Origin: Branchiostoma floridae
Lineage: Eukaryota > Chordata > Leptocardii > Amphioxiformes > Branchiostomatidae
NCBI RefSeq assembly: GCF_000003815.2
Contig: NC_049982.1
Location: forward strand, 24,913,739 to 24,977,738
Reading direction: 5' to 3'
Length of the DNA stretch: 64,000 nucleotides
Shown: piece by piece, positions 25,146 to 35,756 of the stretch
Layout: each line of letters starts with the position of its first letter
Numbering within the stretch: the first letter of the stretch is position 1
The notes under the pieces: model-generated
Database searches by the model: none
What the model saw: the letters and a program-made list of their open reading frames with translations, nothing else
Told to the model about the DNA's origin: nothing
Made by a program: the position numbers and the translations under genes

Positions 25146-26648
25146 CATTAGCTTTAGTGGTGCAGCTATTCCCCGTTGTGCAACGTTAGCATTACAAGCG
25201 AATTTGAAGACTCTTCCTCGTCAGGCTTTGCGGACGAAATCTATCAGCTCAAAGCAAGAACATTAAAGGCAGACAAGTGATTTCTTTCATTTCTCTATAA
25301 GTATACCTTTTTCGCAACTAAATTACCAAATATGCTTCTCAATCTCGGACTGACATCAAATATCTATTTGAGTTACAAGTCATGGAAATTCCATAAGAAT
25401 GAGAACCAAAGCTTTCTCTTTTAGCAAAAATCATTTTTACTTTTATTCATTCTCCTAACATTTAAAAAAAAACGTAATCCTACCAACCCTGTATGTAAAT
25501 TCCTGATGAATAAAATAAGCCTTGTACCATTACCCACAATTAATCACCATAAACTTAGCACCATGCAAAAATAAACTATACAACATCCACAGAAACTGTT
25601 ACAGTAATACAATACAATACAATGCACCTGTATTGCAAATTTCTGTAAATTCATGAATCATGATCAATTATGTCCATGACCTGTGTTGGAAGAAATTTAT
25701 TTGCATTGTACTAAATACACTTAAGTTTCGAGGTTTACAGTTCTATTATATAATGAGGTGCTGCCATGTATTTTTTTGACACAATCAACAAACCATGTAA
25801 AACACATATCACTCTTAATTAAAAAAGGAGAGTTATGTGCAATTGCTGAGAATACTGGAGTTGTTCACCTGACTAACTGCCCTTGAAAGAGAGGGCACAT
25901 AAAGCTCCTGAGAGCAAAAGATTGTATGGCACAGGCTTGACTTACAAAGGCACAATTTTTAGAGACTAGCTATTCGTAGATGTCTGTTAGTACCCACTAC
26001 CAGAAGACCCCACTATTTTTGGTATAAAATGTGTTCATTTTGTTACACTTTTGCCATTGTTTCAGAAACTTCTTTCACAGGTCTATACCATGGGTAAAGT
26101 ACATACTTGGCACACAGTAGATTGCAGGCTCCCCAGTCCCCAAAACTTTAAAAATGGTACATAGTGGTTCCTTTGCTTAGCACTGAGTCTTGGTACTCAT
26201 GCATGGGTAAGAGAAAGAACACACAGACCCCAACATTAAAAAAATTGTACATATTGGTTCCTCTGCTGTACTCATGCACGGTAAAGAGAAAGTTGCTTCT
26301 AGTAAATTATACAATACTGTAAATGCAGAAACTTTTGTGGTGGTTTAGTGTTTGCGGTTTTTGCAGTGGCCACTTCACTGCGAATTTAAAACCACCATGA
26401 ACATTTTTTCCATGGCAGTAAGAGTACAGCGCATGGTGCTACCGTGAACTTAAAACAACCGCAAAATTAAATCCCCGCGAAATTAAATGCATTTACAGTT
26501 ACTGCAGTCCCCTGCTGTAGTACTATGATTGCACACTTGTGCTGCCCAAGGGCTAAAGAAATAGAGATGGGCACCATCCTATATGCCAACATTTGCAAGA
26601 TATCAAATGCCATGCTCATATTGCTATCTTGACTAAAAACTGCCATCA
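25146..26648 (-). other. Probable 3' UTR of sideroflexin-2 and downstream DNA
   Basis: No exon is seen. Minus-strand AATAAA candidates occur at 25696-25701 and 25442-25447. The stretch also holds the MITE copy at 26315-26500. Confidence 0.4.
26315..26500. repeat. MITE, TACTGTAAATGCA family copy 1
   Basis: Both ends read TACTGTAAATGCA inward. The interior holds AAACTTT, CGCAGTGGCCACTTCAC and GCGAATTTAAAACCAC blocks shared with copies at 29682-29900 and 34648-34795. Confidence 0.85.
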
Positions 26649-29600
26649 TCACAGCCCCTTGTTGAAGTACACAGTCTTGATCGTGTCTCCATATTTCTCC
26701 TGGATGGATGCTCTAAGATCAGGCTCCAATTTCTCTACAGCTAAGGAACTGTGGAGAAGAGAAGACAAAGGTTTTACACTGTATCAAATAATTTAAGACC
26801 TACAACTTGCTATCCACCATGCTAGATAGAGATGCATGGTCCGACATCGTTAATGGCACCTAATATGAGGATGAACTGAACTGAACTGAACTGCACGATG
26901 TTGCATGTACAATGTTTATAGTATAGTTTGGTTTGGCTGCCTTGCTATTTAATTTAAACTAATGAAATTTGTATTTTCTTAAATAGATGGTCACCACATA
27001 ACAAGAACAGGAACTTTGAACTCAATGTGTGAACTGACTGGACCTGACCAAAGGTTGCTCCAAGGGTACAGCAGGCAAACATGAAATATTCTGTAATTAT
27101 TATTAAGCATCTCTTCTCCCTAGATCGGAAACATCATCAACTGTCAAGGAACAAGAAAAGTTAGGTGTAACGGGTCGTTCAGTATAATATAACCAGCTGC
27201 TGCCACGCCACATGCCTGCAATGCTGGTGTGTTACACCGAAGGACGGATATATATACCGGCTATATAGATACAGATACAGAGGAGAAGCAGCTATTACGA
27301 AGGCTACTTAGGAACTTCTCTACTCCATTCAGCAAGTACTATCACAACATTTCCAACAGATATGAAAAAGGCAAACAAACTAGACCCAATACTACAAACA
27401 AGGCTCTACCCCTTGGGCATTGCCAAAAAAAGTCAAAGATGATGCAAGAAATGAATTCTTATATGCAAAAGAAATATGCTATATGCAAAAGACTACAAAA
27501 ATGTTAGTCAGTGCCTTACGATTTGGGAATCAAGTCATTACAGTTATACCAAGTAAAGAAGTATGCAGTGAGTAACAGTAATTACAAAATCGATAACAGA
27601 AAGAAACTTACGCTCTTTGAGGGAATAGGGCACAGGCTGTAGGCACCATGAACACAAGGCTACATCAGAAAGAACAGATTTTGTTTTAAACCAGGCTAGC
27701 AACATATCATATATCTTAGATACATGTAACATTGAAACAAAATTGTTCAAATAATATCTATTTAGTACAATGTATACAACATTTGTCAGACATTTAGGAT
27801 TTGTAGCACATTGTAGAGCATTTGCAGTTGTAGATCTCTTTTTGTCATTGGTAAGATGAGCACAAAAAAGTATTGAGAGTATTAAGGATTACTTACAAGC
27901 ATCCAACCAACATGACTTGTATGGGGCCATGGAGGAATGTTATTCTCTGCATGGGGAAAAAAAGAATCCATATTAGCACTTACTTTAGAAACGGTACAGG
28001 CAATGAAATAATCTTCAAAACATCAAGCAATGATATTGTAACCAAGCTGTAAAATAGTAAATTGAACCTAATATGCATCATCAAAATGCGTAACAAAGTG
28101 TCTTCACTGTCCTGACAATTTTCTTTTGAAAACACTCTGATAATTACAAAACAATGTGCTTTAGAACAAAAGGGTATAGTGTACTGAATATGATGTAACA
28201 TTATTTGAATACATCCGATTCAAAGTCTTTTTTTAAAGATTATGCCATTGGGAAAGTTTAAAGGTAGCCTTTTTGAGACCTGGTATAGCAGCAGTGAGTT
28301 GTTATGCACTGTGTCTAAAGCACAAAGCATGTGTGCCCTGGGCAAAGCACTAAGGAAGTACTCCCTACTGTGACCATCCCAGCAGCTAGAGTCGTGAATT
28401 GACCCCTATAAATATATAAACTAATAAAAATCCCAGAGTGTCTACACGCTGGAAACAAAGGCAGGGACAGATTAGCATAAAATACTGGTCAAAAATTCAA
28501 ATATATTTCTCTACTGGTTTTCAAGGAAACACTATCAAACCCTGCAGAATGATCCAGATAGCTGTAACAAAGTTACATAATCGAGGTCCTAATAACAGCA
28601 ACTTTCAAATATTGGGAAACCAACCTTGTGTTCAAATTGAAACTTTCAACTCTGCTTTGCCAACTTTGTATCAAAGTGTCTTTTTGTATCTACAATACAT
28701 GATTGCTTGAAAATCTTAGTTTTAACTGAATTAGCTCTGATATTTATGTGTCTAAAAATATGGCTAATAATGTGGTGTCTGTTTGTATGTGTACAAACAG
28801 GGGCTATGTAGACTGTACAGGTAACTGTCAGTTATGTCTCACAGTACCAGAGTAAGACAAGCCAGCATTTTCATTACTTTATATTCTGGGTTAGGTACAG
28901 TTTTATGTATAATCATACTTCAATACCTTATGTAGTATCCTAATATAAAAATTGAATTGAAAATAAATTTGTGTTGGTCAGCAGTCTCAGTCAGCCTTCC
29001 CCGATGTGTACTCCACCACAGTTAACAGTAGACTGAGCTCTAGTAGTTTACGTTAGCCGAATTTATTGGGTGGTTTTATAGTACGGGGTTGGTCACACTC
29101 AGGCATAAATTTGGAAGGCAGAGCCCATCCATTTCTTTCCACTGCTTTTTACACTAGGTTTAGTTTAGCTTTGGTTTGGTTATACAGATCTCTATTAGTG
29201 ACTGATATGTAAATATTTTTCCTGGAGTCCGGGTGATTTGTAGAGAATCACCTATTCTAGACGGAAGGATTTTGTACCATCGCACACTGCACCATCGCAC
29301 ATGTGGGGGTTGAACTCTTTAACGTGCCTGGGGTGTGGCTCTCCCCATACACGGGACCTCCATTTACATCCTATCCGAGGGACAGCTCAAGCTGAAGCTA
29401 AGTACTCATTTTCACCTGAGTAAAGTGAGGAAAGTTGTGTTAAGTGCCTTTCCGAAGGGCACAAGATTGGCAGCAGCACGGCAGCCGAATTCGAACCCGA
29501 GACCTCGGCCTATCCAAAGTCAGGTATTTATTTTTTTTACACAGGGTGGAGTGAGGAAAGGCCTTTCTCAAGAGCACAACATGTCAGGGGATGTAAACCC

Positions 29601-32600
29601 ACAATTTCAGTGGTCTGGTCCAAAGACCCTAACTGTTACAGAGGCACAGCAGACTATAACCAGTTAAAAAGAAAATTTTGAGTTACTGCAAATGCAGAAA
29701 CTTTCGCAGCAATTTAATGGTCATTGTTTTCGCAGTGGCCATTTCACCGCAAACTTAAAACCTGTGACCACGAACATTTTGCCATTGTTGTAGGAGACTA
29801 CAGTGCATGGAGCTACTGCAAACTTAAAATCACTGCGGAAAGTCCTTTTCCCCGCTACCGCGAAATTCAATTCTCGCGAACTTAAATACATTTACAGTAT
29901 TTAGAACACGAACCTGCATCCATCTATACCTCTCCAGTTTCTGCATGATGATAGGACAGAGCACTGAACAGAAAGGGAAAAATACACAGTTATAATATAT
30001 TCACCAAGAACCACTTCATTCAATAGTCACAGAAGAAGATGGCTGTCAAGAAAACTTTTTAATTATGTCTGCATGCAATAACCCTAAAGACTTGCTCATG
30101 GAATGCTAAAAAATTCATACACATACAACACTAATAATGATATTATGTATCATGTGCATACATTGCAGGGAGGAAATAATTATAAAAACATTTCATACAT
30201 GTGTATGTCAGGTAAAAGTATGAGATGGCACATGTTGAAGACTCTAGTAGGAACACCAAGCACATTCATCTTAGTAAGGCTGACCTACATGTAGATAGAA
30301 CTACAACACATTAAACATAACCTTAGTCATTCTGGCAAAGGTAATAAAAGGATGATACTTACACATCCCAGGTGCAGCCATGGATACTCTGGACACAAAC
30401 ACTTGGAAAATTCCCTTTTTTGCTGCTTTCTAAAGTCACGAAAAGTAAAATTATGAGATTCAAAAAGTAGTGACTTTTAATATAACGTCAATACATACCG
30501 TCCCTTAGCTTCCAAATTGAACGTAATCTTTTAAATCCCTGACATTACTTCACAAAATTTGTTATGTTTGATTCACATGTATCTTTTACAAAACAGTGTC
30601 AGCTTATTTCATACTCAAACTTAATGTGTTCCTTATCCTTACCTTGGACTTCCCAAGTTCATTCCCATTGCCATCAGTAACTAAAATGCCATTCATGAGT
30701 TCCCTGTTAAGGAAAGACAGGAATATATATAATTATATATTAGGTTACACTCTTTAAGAAAATCAGCATAGGGTATTTCCATTGGGGAAAAAATGCTAGA
30801 AAACATCAAATAGAAGTGTGTTGCAAAGAGAATCTTGGACCACCGTATGGGGTCAAAACTGACCCCAGACGTATATCAATATGTGCCATTATGACATTTC
30901 TGATCGAAAACAAATTGCCTTTCATGAGTTTGTTTGTATATATGTCCTATAGCTTCTCATACGTTTCTACCAAGATTGGCTAATTTTTTATTAAATTATC
31001 TTAGAAAGTTTATGCATGGTCCAGTGGGGTCAAAACTGACCCCAGCATTTTTTTAAACAAACTGTAGCAACCCACAACCAAACAACTTATTGTATGATAA
31101 CGAAATTTTCAGAGAATGATGAACATTTAATCCAAAATTATAGTGATAACTTTTGTGCAATTATCATGTTATTTGACGACATTATGACGTCATCTAGCTA
31201 AAATCAGCCGCCATCTTGGATTTTGACTGATGACGTCATCATATTAGCATAAATTATGAATATTGAGTCACGAAATTTAAGCTTAATTTCATAAGATGTG
31301 ATAAACAACTGTTGTTTGCCAAGAAAACCTTAAAAAATAAACGTTTACTACAAAATTAGAATATTTCATAATAAATATGTCTGTCAGATTTCCATTGCCA
31401 TGGCAACATGAAAAATGCTAAACATACTTTGTTCACTGAAAATGTTTACTATCAACATTTTCTAAAAAGTTACCAAGTTTGGTGGCCCTAGCATAAGCCA
31501 TTCAGGCGCTATACGACATTGAAGTTGGTACAGGCATCAAAAACCTCCTACCCGGTCTGAATAGTGTTGGTGCAAAATTTGGTCCTCACTATCTTTTGCA
31601 TAAATTATGATAATGAGCTAGAAGTATTCTCACCTAATCATGTCAGACTATCTCACATAGATTAACGAAACTATACATATATACAAATCCCAAAAAGAGT
31701 CACGCAAAAAAATGCATTTGAATGTACAAAACGTTATGGGGTCAGCTTTGACCCCATACGGTAATCTACGTCACAAAAAAGCTACGGTGGTTTGAGGGTT
31801 AAGATAATGTTTGATTCCAAATTCAAATGCAAACTTTCTTCAAAGTAGTAACATTACTATACTATTGAAGACAAGATTTCTTTAAAAATGCTTAACATTT
31901 GCCAAAATTCACTGTACAAAGTCCATGCTACTTAGATCATGTTGTCCAGTGGCTTTGCCTGTTTAAGTCCATTTTTGTTTACGGATTATGTACATTTTTG
32001 CATACAACAAAATGACATTTGAGTTTTTTAAACTTGTTTTGTATCGTTACCTTTGTCTCATGAGGGGTATATTAGCGAAGTTTCCTGCAGCCACTGCTGC
32101 AAAAGGCACAAAGCGCTGCATCAGCTGTGGGGCTCTCTGTAGTCAAAATAAGTCACAACCAATCAGATGACTCACAAATGAATATTAATCAGCAGTCAAC
32201 ATAAACCACAACCAATAAGATGGCTCAAATTTTCATGGAAGCTCATCTGTGATAGTACAATGCTAAACTTTCTTCAAACACAAACAAAAAATTTTAGTTT
32301 CAGTTTCAATGACCATTGCCTTCTGACCCTTCAGAAACCTGCAATACAATTGTGTAACTATGATCATCATTCTCACGACAAACCATACTGCTGTCACTGT
32401 TGTTCTTGGTTTTTATCTACAAAATATGCAAGATTCAGAATAAGTGTTACCGATGTGAGAGAGTTAAGGCCCACAGACACTGCTACAGCTGCTGTGGTTG
32501 CTGTGACGTAAGCTGTACCAATCTGTCTGGAATAAATCAACAAGAAAACAGGTAAAACCAAAAGTCGTAAAGTTTTGTAAGTCCATTCTCCTACGCAGGG

Positions 32601-34365
32601 ACATCCAACCACCAAACTGCCTGTCTGGATGTGCCCTGCTCTTTCAACCGTCACCCTTAGTTCCTGACCGCCCTGCTTGTAAATATTAATGCCTTATAAG
32701 TTATACATGCAAGACAACTTTTGAAAACGGAAAGCCTATTCTCTGACTGGCTGACAGCTGGTTTGGGGGGCCGTCCATGGCCACAGGAACTAAAAGTGAT
32801 CCACACAGGTGGTTCGGCTGTTGGATGTCTCTATACGTAGGAGGATGTGTAAGTCTTACAAATCCAACTTCGGATGCAAAATAGCAATGAAAAGTTTAAT
32901 TGCACTCATTTAGTTTTACATGATTGTACTTTTTACTTACTTGGTAGTTATTGCTGATGCTGCATTCCTGTTGGTGTAGTTGACCAGAGCATTGAAGGAC
33001 TGATTAATCCACTGCCAGAATACTACTGCTGGTATTGTCCTGTGATAACAAACAAAACATCAGAATCTAAAACAGTTGGATTTCTACAAGGCAGTTAAAT
33101 GGCTCACATACTAACAGCAGACTTTGCCCCCTTACCCATATGACATTTGCCATCCTTCCAGTATAATGAAATGCTTCATTCCATACATTAGATTTGCAGA
33201 AATACAGATAGAAATACAGACAGACAAGCCCCCCCCCCCAAAAAAAAATCGTTTCTTGCTTAAAATCTGAGCTGAAATAATTAGAAGTGTGAAAATATAA
33301 AAAAAAAACTAGTCAAGTATTTGAAAGGGCAACTCCAATCTTTCTCAAGGAAAAGCTAAAATTGTTGCTCAGACAATTATGAATTTGGTCAATTCCAAAT
33401 TTTGTGTTGAATATGACAATTTAATTTGGCTTCTGAATTGTTCCCTTCCTCAAAGTGAGGAAAAACATTTTATCTTTATAAACCTTCCAACCTGGAGTCA
33501 CATGATTTGAACTGACCTATAGAATTGCAGCATGAATCCCGTGATTAGCATACCACCCGGCACCTGGAAGGACATCCGACCAATCATGTTCTGCAGCTCA
33601 CCCGAGTCCGGGTGGAAGGCAGAGTCGTACAGCTTCTTGGCATACCACAGCTGCTCCTCTGTTGTGCCAGGTGGCGTGGCACCTAGTCTGTGGAGTGGAA
33701 GTAGAAATTACAATGGACACCTATTCAAAACAATCTAGACATCATGTGAACTAAACTACAATATACATATTTTCTCTATACCACATATTCTTACAAAAAC
33801 AATCTTCTTCCAGCAGTCGTCCAACCCCTTTATCAGTGAAAATTTTGGAATATTCAAGTCAAACCCTCCAGAAAGTTTAAATAGACATAGATCATTTCCC
33901 TTTTAATGTATCCATATATCTCAATTTCATTCTTTGGTAAAGTACATCACTGTATACCACTGTATACCACTGTATACTGGATACCACTGTCTTTCTTTGC
34001 AATTAGCCTATATAGGGCCTGATCTTGCTTTTATGATTATATCTATAATATTTCTATTAACTGCAATAATTATTATTTATAGAACTGATATACTACAGAA
34101 TTGTTTCAACAGACAAACTAAAAACAACAACGAAAACCCCCATTCATCTCATATCCCAGAAGTAATATAAAGGAAAGGTAAATGAAAGGTGACTTTACCT
34201 GTATTTTGTGACCAGATCTCTGGCTTCGTTCAGCGTGCCATCACTGCTGAGCACAGTTCTCATGTCCGTCAGGTTAGCGAAGTGCTTCAGTCTGCCCAGG
34301 AACGTGGACTGGTCCCATCTGGGCTGGTCCAAGTCAATTCTGGGTACCTCAGAACTTGATGTCAT
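26649..34365 (-). CDS. SFXN2: Sideroflexin-2, mitochondrial serine/amino acid transporter
   Basis: Eleven coding exons, minus strand: 34365-34199, 33687-33517, 33039-32941, 32526-32451, 32136-32051, 30703-30643, 30429-30363, 29963-29914, 27946-27897, 27659-27612 and 26748-26649. They join in frame to 324 residues with GT/AG sites throughout; vertebrate SFXN2 is about 322. The family sits in the mitochondrial inner membrane with about five helices and imports serine and related amino acids. Visible family marks are [13 protein letters not shown] near residue 13, HPDSGE at 81-86, [16 protein letters not shown] at about 124-139, [16 protein letters not shown] near 179 and the C-terminal YFNKGL. 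SFXN2 fits better than SFXN1/3 because of [20 protein letters not shown] and [16 protein letters not shown]. The start is the first in-frame ATG after an acceptor at 34374 (8-base leader in this exon), so an untranslated exon must lie upstream toward the ARL3 promoter. The exon at 29914 has a weak donor, GTTCGT. Confidence 0.96.
27158..27285. repeat. Interspersed repeat with ACAGAT tail, copy 1
   Basis: GTTAGGTGTAACGGGTCGTT starts a block that is matched at 40399-40530, including an ATATAACCAGCTGCTGCC segment and a tail of ACAGAT units. A microsatellite tail fits a SINE or the end of a LINE. It lies in the last 500 bases before the SFXN2 final exons. Confidence 0.7.
29157..29510 (-). mobile_element. 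tRNA-derived SINE, head-truncated copy
   Basis: It matches the body of the SINE at 23689-24073 from the tail TTTGGTTTGG through CCTGGAGTCCGGGTGATTTG to the TTCGAACCCGAGACCTC region. The A-box end is lost. It lies in the SFXN2 intron between the exons ending at 29914 and starting at 27946. Confidence 0.75.
29682..29900. repeat. MITE, TACTGTAAATGCA family copy 2
   Basis: Same family as 26315-26500. Its right end is only about 11 bases from the GT donor (29913-29912) of an SFXN2 exon, so it provides almost the entire intron start. Confidence 0.85.
30835..31803. mobile_element. piggyBac-like non-autonomous element in SFXN2 intron
   Basis: Near the left end, ACCGTATGGGGTCAAAACTG is inverted at 31738-31762 with one or two mismatches. 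The right edge ends in GAGGGTTAA, with a TTAA as expected for piggyBac-type insertion; the left TTAA is not clear. The interior shares long blocks with 36959-37909, including CCGCCATCTTGGATTTT followed 20 bases later by TGACGTCA. Exact TGACGTCA sites are at 31185 and 31231. A near-palindrome ATTGCCATGGCAAC is at 31394-31407. It has no transposase frame. Confidence 0.65.
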
Positions 34366-34647
34366 GGTCGAAACTGGATCAAAAAGATTGTATGAAAGAG
34401 ATACGAAAAGTGTAAATGTAAGTACCATGCATATGAATATCATTGATTACAGTTACTAGTAAAGTTATCCATGTTACTGTACATACAATTGACAATTGAA
34501 TGAAAATATAGTAATTATGTGGCATAAAATATAATCATGATGACAATAATACAAATCGCTTCATTTTTAAAATTTTGTCTGCAAAGAACTATTGATTATT
34601 TTATCAGGGTCAAAATTTGAAATAAAAAAAAATGAACAGGTACAATG

Positions 34648-34795
34648 TACTGTAAATGCAAAAACTTTCGCAGTGGCTTAATGTTCGCAGTTTTCGCGGT
34701 GCCGACGCTTCACCGCGAATTTAAAACCACAGCGAAAAGTCATTTTTCCCACTACTGCAAAATCAAATCCCCGCGAACTTAATTGCATTTACGAT
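34648..34795. repeat. MITE, TACTGTAAATGCA family copy 3
   Basis: Shorter copy of the family at 26315-26500, about 280 bases upstream of the SFXN2 ATG exon and therefore probably in its first intron. Confidence 0.8.
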
Positions 34796-35639
34796 ATTGG
34801 AAATCTAATTGATCTATTACTATTCTAAGGCAATCAGAGATGGTAGACTTAGCGAAGGAGACTAGAAAGTATGTAGTTCTTATAATCTAAGACCCTTACC
34901 CCCACGATTTAAAAAAATGAAAACAGGATTTATCTACTCATTTATGATTGTGAACTTGCAAATCAATGCTGTCATAATATATATGTTAAACCATAAATTA
35001 AATAAATAACCTTCAAGTCCATGGTCAACACACAACATGCATAAACTGCATACTAGTACTAAGAAAGAACAGAAAGATATGAGGACGGTCAAGCCCTCAA
35101 CAATTCTGTCACCTACTTTAGAGTAGAAAAACAGCATATAATCTCGCTAAAGAAAAGATTATTGCACGAAAAATACGCACATACCAAAGCAAGAACCGGT
35201 CAAAACCAGTCCATCACAAATTGTAAACACCCGTGCAGACAACGTACCCGTACCCTAGAGATCTCGCGACACAACAAAATTAAAACACCCCAAAACGACA
35301 CATTTCTCAGTAAACAATCGTCAGATTATGACGGACATGTTTCTGAATACTCTTCTACACACAACAACAAGAAAATGTACCTTAATTTATATTGCAATCT
35401 CTTGAAAATGCTGGTTTTTAAATTTCAAAACACGAACGCTACGCGCCACGTCTCTTTTTCTAAGTAGGTCAAAAGTCGTTTCAGGTCAAAGGTCTTCGGC
35501 GAGTTCAAACTTTTCAAGCTTTAATTATCATATTCCTACTAATACCATAGTTAGTTTGAATTATTCGCTATTTTGTCAATTATCTATATACATCTTGTAT
35601 ATTAATATAGTCAAAATAAATTTTTCAAAGATGAGCAAA

Positions 35640-35756
35640 GTTGAAAGTTGAAAGGTTGATGTTTGCGTGAGGTTAATATCCCATCATCCAATGCGATGTG
35701 ACGTCATTGGCATAGTAACATTACCGCTTGGAGGAAGCGCTTAGATCGTGAAAAAA
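35640..35756. promoter_or_regulatory. Compact CCAAT-CRE-CCAAT promoter between SFXN2 and ARL3
   Basis: A perfect CRE TGACGTCA at 35699-35706 is flanked by a CCAAT box at 35688-35692 on the plus strand and an inverted CCAAT (ATTGG) at 35706-35710. The ARL3 ATG is at 35757, so the cluster is about 50 bases upstream of it. NF-Y plus CREB/ATF sites are typical of divergent housekeeping promoters. No TATA box is present. The SFXN2 ATG is 1.4 kb away on the other strand; its first untranslated exon was not found. Confidence 0.6.

Noticed and set aside
24806-25266. Open frames of 71-107 codons on both strands
   Set aside because: Lie in the MITE 24822-25145 and mirror each other because of its inverted ends.
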